Shown one piece after another: positions 20,432-31,777 of a stretch of 64,000 bases of DNA. Within the stretch, counting starts at the first letter, position 1. Each line of letters begins with the position of its first letter. Where the stretch lies: contig JASAND010024176.1 of the NCBI GenBank assembly GCA_030248195.1, forward strand, positions 62,001 through 126,000, in the 5' to 3' direction. The position numbers and the translations under genes were made by a program. The DNA comes from Trissonchulus latispiculum (Eukaryota; Nematoda; Enoplea; Enoplida; Ironidae). Under the pieces are notes generated by a model that worked only from the letters and a program-made list of their open reading frames with translations, ran no database searches and was not told the DNA's origin.

Positions 20432-22579
20432 ATGGGGGGCCCCCGAATAAAGCATCAAGAAGCCAGGGATTACCGTATCGGTGACTATGAAAGTATGTCT
20501 ATATTTTTTGATACGTTGGACTGGAATATAATGTTTATGGGATGTACTAACATTAACGAATACTGGCTGGTTTTTAAAGATGCTTTAACTTATGCTGTTC
20601 AACAGTTTGTGCCCTTAGTCAATTGCGCCAAAAAAGTTTCACGAGTTCCTCTTTCTCCAGAAACTGTCCGACTTTTACATGAAAAAAAGCGTCTCTGGAA
20701 ACGTTTCAAGAAATGCAAAAGTCCGCACAATAGAAACCTGCATAGACAGCTTTGCATTAAAGTAAGGCAGGCTGTTTCTGCTGATAGAAGTTTATATGAA
20801 AATCGTTTGGCTAATGATAATTGTCTTAACAAGTTTTATGCGTATGCAAGAAAGCGCATAAACCCCAAATCGTCCAGTATTGGTTCTCTTACTAACGCAA
20901 ATGGTAGTATTGTGATCGATGATGTTGATAAGTGCAATTTATTGAATGATACGTTTGTGTCTGTGTTTACTGCTGATAATGGCGTGGATCCTCCTATACA
21001 GGATAAAATTGCACCAGAAGAATGCCTTACTGATTGTGGTTTCGATGAACTTGACGTATTTAAAGTTATGAATAACTTGGTCCCTAAGTTGTCGGCAGGT
21101 CCCGATGGGCTTCCAACTATTCTTTTCAAAAAATTAGCTCATTCCTTAGCACATCCACTGTTTAAAATCTTCAAAAAGTCTTTGATGGATTCTGCTTTGC
21201 CTGATGATTGGCTAAAAGCAGATGTTTGTCCTATTTTTAAGAAAGGTAGTCGAAAATGCCCAAAAAACTACAGACCAGTCAGTTTAACGGTAGTCTGTTG
21301 CAGAATATTCGAACGAGTTCTCAATTCGTTTATGGTTAATCATTTGTCTAATTATAATTTAATTACTTCTTGTCAACATGGTTTTATGCATAAAAGATCT
21401 ACCCTTACCCAACTGCTTCGGTGTACACACCATTGGTTCAATGCTTGGGATAAGGGTGATTCCATTGATGTTGTTTATATTGATCTTATGCGAGCATTTG
21501 ATACAGTATCTCACGCTAAACTTTTATGTAAGTTGGAGGCTTATGGAATTCGAGGTAAAATTTTGCAATGGATCAAAGCTTTTCTTACAGGGAGATTACA
21601 GAGGGTCAAGATAGGTACATCAAAGTCCTCCTGGAAGGAAGTAACTAGCGGTGTGCCGCAGGGGTCTGTTTTGGGTCCACTGTTATTTGCTGTGTACATT
21701 AATGATTTTGTTGATAATCTTCTGGGTGAAGCTATTCTTTTTGCTGATGATGCAAAGATTTCAAAAATTGTAAATACTGCATTGGATGGGGATATGCTAC
21801 AGTCAGATTTAAATTCTGTTGATAATTGGACCGGTATTTGGCAAATGAATGTTTCGGTGTCGAAGTGTCTTGTTATGCATATTGGTAATCGGAATGCAAG
21901 AAGAGAATATTTTTTGGGTGGAGAAACCATAGATACAGCAAATTTTGTTCGTGATTTGGGAATTACCATTTGCAATGATTTAAGTTTTTCACGGCATATT
22001 TTTGAACTGAAGTCTAAAGCTAGTCAAAGGGTTGGCATTATTTTTCGAAGTTTCAACAGTAGAGATACAAAACTGATGGTTAAATTATTCATTGTCTACG
22101 TAAGGCCCATTTTGGAGTATTGTACTCCAATTTGGTCTCCTTATCTGCTGAAAGATATTGACGCCATTGAAAATGTTCAGAGAAGTTTCACAAAACGTCT
22201 TCGTGGACTTGAACACTTAACCTATAACCAAAGACTTGTCAAGTGTGATTTACAGTCTTTGGAAATGAGACGTATCATCGCCGATTTATGTGTAATGCAT
22301 AATATTGCTCATAATGTATATGACTGTTCGTTTGATGATTGCTTTACTTATTTGACTGACATCGGAACGAGAAGACAGAATAGCTTGTGTATCAGGCCTA
22401 AGGCATTTAAGAAAAATCGTACTGGAAGTTCATTTTTCTATAGAATTGCAAATATTTGGAATAGCCTACCAGAAAACCTGGTTTCTTGTGTTTCTAATTT
22501 TTCCTTTAAGCAACAATTGAAAGCATATGAATCTCAGCTTCAAAAGTTTATTCGGGGGCGTGCACTAAAAGGACCGTAG
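20432..22579 (+). CDS. CR1-like reverse transcriptase ORF2, endonuclease absent
   Basis: 715 residues with all RT blocks in order: GPDGLP (about 224), CPIFKKGSRKCPKNYRPVSL (motif 2 region), motif A VVYIDLMRAFDTVSH with Asp 351, SGVPQGSVLGPLLFAVYIND (motif B), motif C FADDAK with Asp 439-440, then LGITICNDLSFSRH. The usual C-terminal tail is FYRIANIWNSLPENLV. The enzyme would make cDNA at a nicked target. What is odd is the start: the first 30 residues already correspond to post-endonuclease linker, so the about 220-residue APE nuclease found in CR1 elements is gone although both frames stay open. This may be a recent internal deletion or a lineage that relies on other nicks. Confidence 0.88.
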   Translation: MGGPRIKHQEARDYRIGDYESMSIFFDTLDWNIMFMGCTNINEYWLVFKDALTYAVQQFVPLVNCAKKVSRVPLSPETVRLLHEKKRLWKRFKKCKSPHNRNLHRQLCIKVRQAVSADRSLYENRLANDNCLNKFYAYARKRINPKSSSIGSLTNANGSIVIDDVDKCNLLNDTFVSVFTADNGVDPPIQDKIAPEECLTDCGFDELDVFKVMNNLVPKLSAGPDGLPTILFKKLAHSLAHPLFKIFKKSLMDSALPDDWLKADVCPIFKKGSRKCPKNYRPVSLTVVCCRIFERVLNSFMVNHLSNYNLITSCQHGFMHKRSTLTQLLRCTHHWFNAWDKGDSIDVVYIDLMRAFDTVSHAKLLCKLEAYGIRGKILQWIKAFLTGRLQRVKIGTSKSSWKEVTSGVPQGSVLGPLLFAVYINDFVDNLLGEAILFADDAKISKIVNTALDGDMLQSDLNSVDNWTGIWQMNVSVSKCLVMHIGNRNARREYFLGGETIDTANFVRDLGITICNDLSFSRHIFELKSKASQRVGIIFRSFNSRDTKLMVKLFIVYVRPILEYCTPIWSPYLLKDIDAIENVQRSFTKRLRGLEHLTYNQRLVKCDLQSLEMRRIIADLCVMHNIAHNVYDCSFDDCFTYLTDIGTRRQNSLCIRPKAFKKNRTGSSFFYRIANIWNSLPENLVSCVSNFSFKQQLKAYESQLQKFIRGRALKGP

Positions 22580-22640
22580 TCCTTTGCGCGCCATGGAAAA
22601 TCATGAGATCTCGAGAAAGTAAATACATTCTAGGTTTATA

Positions 22641-23117
22641 TATATATTCTACGGATTTCTTTCTTGAGGGGGCTTCTCACTCTGGGTCACAAAAATCCGA
22701 AGGGTAGGGAATTTGTTCTGGGGTTTTTTACTGGGGGGGGGGGTGGGGGGGGCCCCCCCCCCCACTTATTTTTGCCTAGAATACCCCAGTTGGTGGGGGG
22801 CGAAAATTTTTGTAAAAATAAAAAACAGGGATGTTTTTCTAGCGTACACTGTAAAGGTTTGTTTTTTATCACAAAAAAGGGAGGTTTAGTGGTCAAAAAG
22901 GCAAAAAAGATTTAAAGTCTACAGCGAAGCCGGTAGGGGCGGGGGTGACTGCCTGGAATGAATTTTGGGGGCAAGGTCGTTTATGGGGGCCCCCACTCCC
23001 ATTGCTCGCCCTCGCTATTGCTTATGAAACAGCATTTATATATATACTCTTTGTAGTTTTGATGTGCATTATGGAAGCGTAACCGCAGTATTTCCATGAG
23101 CGTATCAATTTTTCATC
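22641..23117. mobile_element. G-tract element fragment
   Basis: Long G then C runs (22731-22763) are followed by TTGCCTAGAATACCCCAG and a CAGCGAAGCCGG half-hairpin near 22922. It ends in GGGGGCCCCC at about 22986. No gene was recognised. Confidence 0.5.
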
Positions 23118-23415
23118 GGTTAGAAAACAATAGAAACATTTTAGAAAACATAGGAAATTATTTAGAAAACAATTAGAAAAATCGACATTTTTTCTCGAAA
23201 ACAATAAGAAATCAATTAGAAAACAATGAGAAATTAATTAGAAAAAATGCAGAAATTAATTAGAAAATGGACAGCTAGACTTTTGAAAACAATTGGAAAA
23301 CAATTACAAAACAATGAGAATATAATTAGAAAAATTCTAGAAAACATTAAGAAAAAAATTGGAAAAAATTATCAGTGAGTTTTGTAATTGTTTTCTAAAA
23401 AAGGGCTTCGTGTGA
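23118..23415. repeat. TTAGAAAACAATT satellite, copy 2
   Basis: Repeated AATTAGAAAACAATTAGAAA variants. The right junction GGGCTTCGTGTGAATTTGG is the reverse complement of the copy-1 junction (CCAAAT-CACACGACGCCC). Confidence 0.75.
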
Positions 23416-24580
23416 ATTTGGACCTTCTACTCCCCCCCCCACCCAAACAGGTGGTACACCTATGGGCATCCCCCCAAACCTCCCCTCCCCCCCCCTCCCA
23501 AAGGAAACTATGGGGTTACCCCCTCCAAGACCCCCCTCCCAGTAGCGGCGCCAGGATTTTTTGAAGGGGGGGGGGCCGACCCCAACGTCCGGCGACCTTT
23601 TTTTGGGAAATCCAAAATTTTTGCCAATTTTTGCAAATTTTACCTTCATTTCCCAAAGACTTCTCAAATTTTAACAAAAATTTTTCGACTTTTAGAAAAA
23701 ATTTTTCAATTTTTAGCAAAAATTTGCCGATTTTTAAAAAAATTTCTTAAAAGACACTCAAATTATGCATACAAACAGCTGAAAAATTTTTCAAGGGGGA
23801 GGGCCGACACCCCAAAGGGAGGGGCCCAAATCGCAAAGGGGGGCCCGGGATTCGGGCTGGGGGGGCCCACCCCTAAATACATAGGTGTACCACCTGTTTG
23901 GGTTTGGGGGAGTAGAAGGTCCAAATTTGGCTCGAGGGACCCCACCCAAATCCGAAATTTGGGGGGGCCCCCCTAAACTGTACCCAAGTTTTTTTAGCTG
24001 AAAATGCTCCTTTTTCGATGTACAGTCCACTAAACGTACTCAAAAGCTTCTGTCAGTTGTTGTGGTATGCGAAAATAGGGCTTGAAATTTGAGAAATTTA
24101 TGCCAAAATATGCCAAAATAAGCCCAAATTCCAGTTTATAATTGCTTATATTACTCTTTAAAAGCCATTTTTAAACGACTTTAGCTGCTTTTAGCTGATT
24201 TGTAGCCAATTTGTCGAATTTTTTTAAAAATTTTTCAAAAAATGCAAAAAATTTTCGCAAAATTTTGGCATTTTTTGCTTGTTTTGGACCCTGTTTTAGG
24301 GGGGGAGGGGGGTCTGAGCTCGGCTTGGGGGAGGGGGGAGTAGTCGAGGTCGGGTATGGGGGAGGGGGGTCTTTTCTTCTCGTGGGGGGTCTCACAGGGG
24401 GCAAACTGTAGCCTGGTACACCTATGCCTAAATATTGGGGGCGAGCCCCCTTTTTAGACCTGCCCCAAACCTTCCGCCACAAACCCCCCAAACTTCCCCT
24501 GAAACTTTTTCTATTTTTATGCCAAAATTCGCATTTTCAGCCATTGCTAATGTCAAAAAACATCCAACCATTAACGGGTT
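23416..24580. mobile_element. G-tract repeat-family copy
   Basis: Carries the same blocks as 6.6-10 kb: CAGGTGGTACACCTATGGGC, GGTCCAAATTTGGCTCG, AAACTGTACCCAAGTTTTTT, CTCAAAAGCTTCTGTCA, GCATTTTTTGCTTGTTTTGG and AGTAGTCGAGGTCGGGTATG. No coding capacity was recognised. Confidence 0.7.
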
Positions 24581-24584
24581 TTAA

Positions 24585-25564
24585 TTTTTTGGTGGTTTGG
24601 AAGGAAAAATGGCTGGTGGTTCAAGATCAAATCAAGATGAAATTTGATGAAATTTTCCGAAATAAGTTCTTTTAGCGTTCTAACACCCTCCTCGCAATCC
24701 CGATTCAAAAATTCTAGATTTCCGGTCAGAATGGTTTTTCCCAATTTCTGAACGTTTGGCAGCAGCTATACAGTTATGACTATATTCATTCGAAAGATCT
24801 CATTGAGCTTCACAGTTTTGCTTTTTAAAGTAATTTCTAGCTTTTTTCTACCGTGAGATATAGCTGATTTTCTCGTTTTCTCGTCGAAAACTTGTCATTT
24901 TTGCAGAAATCAAATAATCCAACATTTCTTGAACTACGCAAGCCGTAAAATCACTCCAAAAGGGGTCAATCTGAAGGTCTCACAGGGACAAATCATCCGA
25001 TGCATGATCGTCTTCCAACTTCTATCCTGCAGGCTGCTATCATAAAAAATGTAGTTTTTGCAAAAACACGACCAATTTTTTCCAAAGATCGTGGAGCATT
25101 CACAATGCAAATTGGAGGGCTGCTACTGACCAAATGTGTTCTGCACAAATATACCCAGGGACGATTTTTAGTTGTCCCAATTGCTGCTTTCTAGCTAAGT
25201 AATCGCTTGACACATTTGCAAAAAGTAGGCAAAATCCAGGTTACGCACAGATTTCAGCTTATTTCTCTATAACGAAGAGCGATTTCACAATAAATAAAAA
25301 ATCGTCCCTAGCTATTTGATGGAGGTATCGAATGATATAACAGATGTCTCGCGAAAAAATTACTTGAGTCTGCAAAAATTCTGGAAAATTATGCTTCTTC
25401 TAAAGTGTGTTAAAACTAGTTTAGATAAGCAACATTAGTTTCTTGGCATGCATTAAAAAGCGAAAATGTCAAGCTACATTTTGATATAAAAATGGTTTCT
25501 TAACTCCAAGTAATGAATGAGTAGTAATGGTGCAAACTTTATGTGACCAAAGGGAATCACCACC
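24585..25564 (-). mobile_element. TTAA-type non-autonomous element, inverted copy
   Basis: The right end GGGAATCACCACC is followed by TTAA at 25565-25568. The body matches 51320-52300 in the opposite orientation (GTTCTAACACCCTC, CAAAAACACGACC, ATCGCTCTTCGTTAT-type blocks). The left end is eroded near 24585-24600 (TTTTGGTGGTTTGG), so the boundary is approximate. Confidence 0.65.
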
Positions 25565-25654
25565 TTAAGTGTTTTGTCAAACAGCCAAAAATAAAATTTG
25601 GTTTAAACTGTTAAAATTTCGTGTTTTACAAGAAATATCTACGTCACCCATAAT

Positions 25655-25673
25655 GTATATATATATATATATG

Positions 25674-25725
<52 letters not shown>

Positions 25726-25742
25726 TATATATATATATATAC
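25655..25742. repeat. (TA)n microsatellite
   Basis: Almost pure TA run with a few interrupting G and C bases. Confidence 0.95.
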
Positions 25743-25827
25743 GTATATTGGAATTCCTTGGACTTTAGAGGATGGCTAAATTGGGGGTGGGGGTGTAATT
25801 GGCAGACCTGAAAGGGGTAAAAGAAAG

Positions 25828-26755
25828 CGTATATATGTAGTAGTAATTTCTGTATTCAGTAAATACTGTATTTACTGGCCGATTTCAGTTAATACGGTAT
25901 TTACTAGTAAGAATGGTATTTTCTTTAAACTTGCTATCTTTACACGTAAATACCATTTTTACTGAAACTCGTCCATTAAATACTGTATTTTCTAGTAAAT
26001 TCTGTATTTTATCTTAAACGCCTGGTCTTGGTGTGTGGCTAGGGAAACAAAGGGCGTGCCGACGTCATATTTAAAGTCAAAAGATAGGTCATGCATAATC
26101 ACAATATTATGTACAAAGGGGGTTCCTGAAGATTACGAAACTTTAAAACATTAGTTTACAAAATTAAAAAATACTTTAATGTTAATACAGTTAACACATT
26201 AAAAGCAGTTTTGTCGACATCTTAATTAAAGATACACTACAAGTTTACTCAAAGTTTTTAAAATGCTATTTGTGTATTTTTAAACTTAGGAAAAGCAGGT
26301 TTAAAACTATAAAGTACTTTGTGAGTTTTAATCGTAATTCATTATGAATATATAATACATGTGTATATCTGTTTTGATTTTAAAAGCTCTGTTAAAATTA
26401 AATTATTTTTTTATTTTGTAGACTTAATGTTTTAAAGTTTCGTAGTTTATCTTCACGAACCCCCTTTGTACATAATATTGTGATTATGTATGACCTATCT
26501 TTTGACTTTAAATATGACGTCGGCATGCCCTTTGTTTCCCTAGCCACACACCAAGACAAAGGCGTTTAAGATAAAATACAGAATTTACTAGAAAATACAG
26601 TATTTACTGGACGAGTTTCAGTAAAAATGGTATTTATGTGTAAAGATAGGAAGTTTAAAGAAAATACCATTTTTACTAAAAATACAGTATTTACTGAAAT
26701 CGGCCAGTAAATACAGTATTTACTGAATACAGAAATTACTACGACATATATACCA
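25828..26755. mobile_element. Foldback element with CAGTAAATAC subrepeats
   Basis: The left arm 25828-26165 and right arm 26415-26755 are inverted copies: CTGTATTCAGTAAATACTGT, GCCTGGTCTTGGTGTGTGGC, AACAAAGGGCGTGCC-type, ATAATCACAATATTATGTAC. Within each arm, CAGTAAATACTGTATTTACT-like half palindromes recur several times. The loop (26166-26414) is AT-rich without a gene. Confidence 0.88.
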
Positions 26756-27006
26756 AAATTTCATTTCAGTTGACGGAACTAGTATAATATATTTTAGTAA
26801 ATGAAGCAGAAAATACAAATTAGTGTTTTTGCGAGAAGTAAAAGCCTCCACATTTCGGAATTTGAAAAAGAGGAAATTATTGAATCTGACACTAAAAATT
26901 TTCGACGGCTAACGGAAAATGTTGGTGGATGCAAACAGAAACAAAGCCTTCTCCCTCCCACAGCATAATAACAGTTCACTTGGTGAACACTTGGTGAATA
27001 CTTTTA
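26756..27006. other. Spacer, no recognisable gene
   Basis: AT-rich. A short minus-strand open frame (26794-26979) has no family signal. Confidence 0.35.
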
Positions 27007-27827
27007 GGTGATTTTAATTTACCTAACATTGACTGGAATACGACCAATGCCCCAGTAAATACAACATCAGATATATTTCTTGAGTTCACGGGTTTTGCTA
27101 ACCTAAGTCGACTTGTCACTGAGCCAACTCGTCACAACAATATTTAAACATAACATATTCAGTAACGTTAAAGTCACTGATCCTTTCTCTAACAGTGATC
27201 ATCAAACGGTCATTTTCGAAATTACAAGCAATGAATTACCAGTTTCACCAACAAAAGCAATCACTGTTTAGAATAGAGGTAATTTTAATTCAATTAAAGA
27301 CTTTATACTTAGTACTGATTGGCCTGCTCTTTTCGAAAATAGTTTAGATATTGAGCTCCTATGGCAAATATTTAAAGGTGTCTTGCTCACAGCCATTGAT
27401 GTCTTTGTGCTAACAAAGGCAATTAATACTCCCCGCAATAATAATAATTTCGTCCTAAGTCAAAACTTGCGACGATTGAAAAGGAGAAAAAATAGATTTT
27501 GGAAAAAATATAAAAGAGAAAGTACAGAAGAAAATAAAAATAGATGGAAAATTGCTGTTAAAGAATTTCGAACTGAACTAAGAAGAATTAGACTACAAAG
27601 TGAACAAGCAATCAGTCAAAACCCTGATGTTCGAAAATTTTGGTCTTTCATAAATCAACGTTTAAACAAACGAAATGATGACATTCCCAGTCTACTTCAT
27701 CAAAACAATGTAATAGAAAGTGATGATGAAAAAGCACAACACTTGAATAATAAATTTGCTGCTGTTTTTACTGTTGATGATAACTTGCCTGTCAGGAATT
27801 TTTATCAAAATTTTTATCAAAATGTAA

Positions 27828-28665
27828 TGGTATTTTCCCGCTGTGCAAACCGTACCGCTGTGCAAACCCTGAGTACCGCTGTGCAAACCCTGAGTACCGC
27901 TGTGCAAACCCTGAGTACCGCTGTGCAAACCCTAAGTGCCGCTGTGCAAACCGTTAATAATGCAGTAAGATTTCAAGATTTTACAGTTGGATGTTAGCAG
28001 CCTTATCTACAAATAATTATAATAGTTTACGTAGAACAACGGTAATGTCTTTCAGGTCAGTCCCTTTGTCTTTTCAGAAATTTTACTAAATATAGAAGAG
28101 CAAAATGGCGACAGTTTGACCCCAAATGCTTCAAATTCTTAAATTCAACACTGGCACTTTCTCTTTATGATACAGCTAGCAGTATCCTTTATCCCCAACA
28201 CCACAAATTTGTAAGTTTCTACGCTTTGTACGTTTTTTGTACTTTTAACGAGGTCGTTGGACCTGACTGAAATCTTTTAAAGTATGCCCTCCAGCCCCAA
28301 AATACCTAAAATGTAATGAAACTAGCAGAACTTTAGCCTGGATATGGTTTCGACCACACTCAGATCAATGACTTTACCTTTAGTTTATAAGCATTTTGTT
28401 ATTATTATTATAAATACTACTGAGTTTAGGTGTCCATCTTTGGATCATCTTTTCGACTTTCTCGCAAATTTTACATAGGAAAATATGAAAAGTGAACGTA
28501 TTGTCATTTCTCTAATTTGTTGAAAATGGGTTCAATCTTGGTTTGCAGAGCGGTAGTTAGGATTTGCACAGCGGTACTTAGGGTTTGCACAGCGGTACTT
28601 AGGGTTTGCACAGCGATACTAAGGTTTGCACAGCGGTACCTTTTGGTTTGCACAGCGGTACCTAA
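27828..28665. mobile_element. Foldback-like element with 21-bp repeat arms
   Basis: The left arm is about five copies of TACCGCTGTGCAAACCCTGAG (27850-27950). The right arm (28540-28660) is about six copies of the reverse complement (GCACAGCGGTACTTAGGGTT). Both ends sit in the retroposon next to ATCAAAATGTAAT / ATCAATGTAAT, which looks like a duplicated target. The 570-base core has no transposase. The arm structure resembles Drosophila Foldback elements. Confidence 0.8.
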
Positions 28666-29014
28666 TCAATGTAATACCTATGCCATCTCCAATAATTACT
28701 AATGATGAAGTTGAAAAAGCTATAAATAGCTTTGATAATAAAAGTTCTGCTGGCCCCGATCTTATAGCTCCAATTGTATTAAAACGAGTTAAGACAGAAA
28801 TAAGCCCAATTCTTGCACTACTTTTTAATATTTCCCTTGTAACATGTACATTTCCACGTGATTGATTAAATGCTAATATCACTCCTATATTTAAAAAGGG
28901 AACAAAATCTTATCGCAGAACTATAAACCCATCAGTCTCACATCTCCCGCAACGAGAACCTTTGAGAAGACAGTGAAACCGAAATTATTTAACCATCTCA
29001 ACCATACATTAACA

Positions 29015-29427
29015 TAGGGTCGGGTCCTGGGGGGGCTTGTCCCCGAAAAATTTTGAGGGGGCTTGTCCCTTGAACAAAAATTTTCAGGGGGGCTTGTACC
29101 TCAAGAAAAAATTTTTTAGAATTTTTCAAAAAATTAACGCTAGTTTTATTAAAATTAGCAATTTTTTGTCAAAATTTTCAAAAAATCTTCAATTAATGGA
29201 AAAAATTTCAAAATTTTGCGCGATTTTCCTGAAAAATTAAACATTGTAGCTAAAAAATTCCGGCGACGCCGGAAATTTTTTGAAATTTTACTGTAAAAAC
29301 AAATTTTTTCCGGGTGTTTTTCGTTACCCCTTGGCCATTTTTTCGTTACCCCTTGTTCCCGACGGCGATAGGGCCTTGTACCTTGTCCGGGTTGGGGGGG
29401 GCTTGGACCCCCCCGCGTTAACCTATG
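29015..29427. mobile_element. G-tract element inserted in the split retroposon
   Basis: GGGGGGCTTGTCCC repeats on the left, the perfect hairpin CCGGCGACGCCGG at about 29262, CGTTACCCCTTG repeats, and GGACCCCCCCGCGTTAACC on the right. It is related to 40640-40900. Confidence 0.65.
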
Positions 29428-29608
29428 ATCTCAACCTAAATAATATACTGTCGCCGCATCAACATTGTGGCCTCAGCAAACGCTCAGCTGTTACCCAACT
29501 TTTAGAATGTCTAAACGATTGGACCAAAGTACTGGATTCAAAAAAAGCAAAATTGTAATAGATTTAGATATAACTAAGGCATTTGATACAATACCCCATA
29601 ATAAACTG

Positions 29609-30330
29609 GGGGGTAGGGCTTTCACTGAAAATTTGCTTCGACCCCTTGTTTATATGGGTACGCGCACGCACACAAAATTTGTTATTTATTTATTTATTTA
29701 TCGTTTAATGACAGTCTAAGTCTTACGGTTGAGTAATTTACCTCAAGTTGAAATTCCATATGCTAAAGGAAATTTCAAAAGTTGTCGTTTTCGCTTGCGC
29801 CAAAAAATCTCCCGACAAACGTTGATGAATCTGGACAAATTATTAAAATAACGCTAAGATGTTAAACTGCGGTACCCTGGAATTAGAATTTTAATTTAGG
29901 CCTTTAAAGCTTATTAATTAATTTTTGAAGGATTAAAATTTTATTTGATGCTAAAGTCGTGTTAAATTTTAATCCTTCAAAAATTAATTAAAACGTTTTA
30001 AAGGCCTAAATTAAAATTCTAATTCCAGGGTACCGCAGTTTAACATCTTAGCGTTATTTTAAAGTATATATAATTTGTCCAGATTCATCAACGTTTGTCG
30101 GGAGATTTTTTGGCGCAAGCGAAAAACGACAACTTTTAAAATTTCCTATGTTTAGCACATGAAATCTCACCTTTGTTGTGAAATTACTCCACAACCCTAA
30201 GACTTACGACTGTATTTTTTAAAACTCGTTAAAGTACACCACTTGGACAATAAAATATGTGAAAATCAGCGAGATCGGAAAAAGTCGAAAAATGAACCAA
30301 AAATGGACCCCCACGCAAAACAGAAGCAAA
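29609..30330. mobile_element. Hairpin element, copy 1
   Basis: 29713-29955 is mirrored by 29960-30205: AAGTCTTACGGTTGAGTAA, GCGCCAAAAAATCTCCCGAC, GGTACCCTGGAATTAGAAT, CTTCAAAAATTAATTAA. The loop is about 25 bases. A 100-base shoulder (AAAAGTCGAAAAATGAACCA) lies right of the hairpin. The family also occurs at 53085-53700. Confidence 0.88.
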
Positions 30331-30551
30331 AACAGCATACATAGTACGACTGCTTAGCCAGAAAGTGTATAAGCAACAGTAGACGGAAGACTCAGTGTAG
30401 AATTGAAGAGGTAGGCGGGGGCTCTGGAGGGAGGAAGCCCTTAGAAGAAACCTGTGCCCAACCTACGGTAAACTGTCTCCAGAAATTAGTTTAGAACTAT
30501 TGAAATTCTTCGGCTGGGTATTTTGGTGCGCAAATTTAAGTGCGGTTATTT

Positions 30552-30955
30552 TGAAAGCGCGCGACCTGCGTCTGCGTGGGAATTTTGACAGTGCGCGTTC
30601 TGCGTCTGCGTGGGTATGTCGACAGCGTGCGACCTGCGACTGCGTGGGTATTTTGACAGCGCGCGACCTGCGTCTGCGTGGGTATTTTGACAGCGTGCGA
30701 CCTGCGTCTGCGTGGGTATTTTGACAGCGCGCGACCTGCGTTTGCGTGGGTATTTTGACAGCGCGCGACCTGCGTCTGCGTGGGTATTTTGACAGCGCGC
30801 GACCTGCGTCTGCGAGGGTATTTTGACAGCGCGCGACCTGCGTCTGCGTGGGTATTTTGACAGCGTGCGTCCTGCGTCTGCGTGGGTATGTCGACGGCGC
30901 GCTTGCCGCGCCTTCTTGCCTCTGCGTGGGTCCTTTATTTTGCCTTGCGTGGGTG
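30552..30955. repeat. 34-bp minisatellite
   Basis: About eleven units of GACCTGCGTCTGCGTGGGTA + TTTTGACAGCGCGC, GC-rich against an AT-rich background. Variants are mainly TATGTCGACAG for TATTTTGACAG. A translated frame exists only because the unit has no stop. Confidence 0.95.
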
Positions 30956-31377
30956 CGTGGGTCCAGCCTACACCGGTGTAGGCGTGGTGTAGGCGTTGCC
31001 CATGCGTGAATCGAATGTCTACTTCAGTTTTCTGTACCTAAATGTGTCATTTTAACACTCTATAACCCAGGCTTCGATATTAACTTAACTTTAAATGATA
31101 TTAATTTACCTCATGTTACGTCAGTAAAGGATTTGGGTGTGTGGATAACAGATGACCTAAAATTTAAAAAACATGTTTAAACAATAAAGGCTAGGCAGGT
31201 TTTAGGTCAAATTTTGAGATCATTTGAATCTAGAAATCAAGATATTTTGATTAAGTTGTACGTAAGCTTTGTACCTCCTCATTTAGAATATGCGTCTCCA
31301 GTCTGGAACCCTCACCAAGTAGGTCTTATAGATAAAATTGAAAGAATCCAAAAAACCATAACTAGGAAAATTCAGGG

Positions 31378-31757
31378 TGTGAAAAACTAGCGATTACGGT
31401 CTGCGATTCTACAAACTTTGTAACAACCGATCAAACTAATCATATCAAACAGCAACCATTCAGCTTATATAAAAGGTAGCTTGATAGCTTGTCTAGTCAG
31501 TGTGTGATTATCTTTTGTACCGAACGGTCGGCCATTAGCGCCATTTGTATTAGCTGTGCTTGCCCTTGCCTTTTATGATTATAAATTGTAAGTTGATTTA
31601 TTAAATACATTTGTCCGCCACAACTGTCTAATGTTTGAATAGGATAGGATTTAGATTAGGGGTCTAATTTCTGGAAGTTGCACCCTTTAGGAGAACCTGC
31701 TTTGATTCGCCATTCAATTCCCGGTTTAGTTCCGGGCAGTAAACACGGGGATTGATA
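31378..31757 (+). repeat. 5' LTR
   Basis: TGTGAAAAACTAGCG to GGGGATTGATA. A TATA box (TATATAAAA) lies at 31466-31474. It is followed after two bases by the primer-binding site. Confidence 0.9.
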
Positions 31758-31759
31758 TT

Positions 31760-31777
31760 TGGCGACCGTGACAGGAC
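31760..31777 (+). other. Primer-binding site, tRNA-Arg type
   Basis: TGGCGACCGTGACAGGAC starts with TGG, complementary to CCA, and fits the 3' end of an animal tRNA-Arg acceptor/T-arm (GTCCTGTCACGGTCGCCA). The tRNA assignment is from memory of the family. Confidence 0.65.

Larger units (their letters stand above)
19560..22640 (+). mobile_element. CR1-like non-LTR retrotransposon with two intact ORFs and no endonuclease
   Basis: A PHD-finger ORF1 is followed one base later by a long RT ORF2. The segment that should encode the APE endonuclease is missing between them. ORF2 begins where the linker after an endonuclease normally starts (RDYRIGDYESMSIFFDTLDW). Start and end of the element are approximate. 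The 3' flank after 22579 has no clear short-repeat tail. Confidence 0.75.

Noticed and set aside
27007..27400. A functional APE endonuclease at the start of the split retroposon
   Set aside because: Only the last part of the domain is present, with stops and frame changes.
30500..30724. 74-residue frame of repeated CVGILTARDLRLRG-like text
   Set aside because: Simply the 34-bp minisatellite read in frame.
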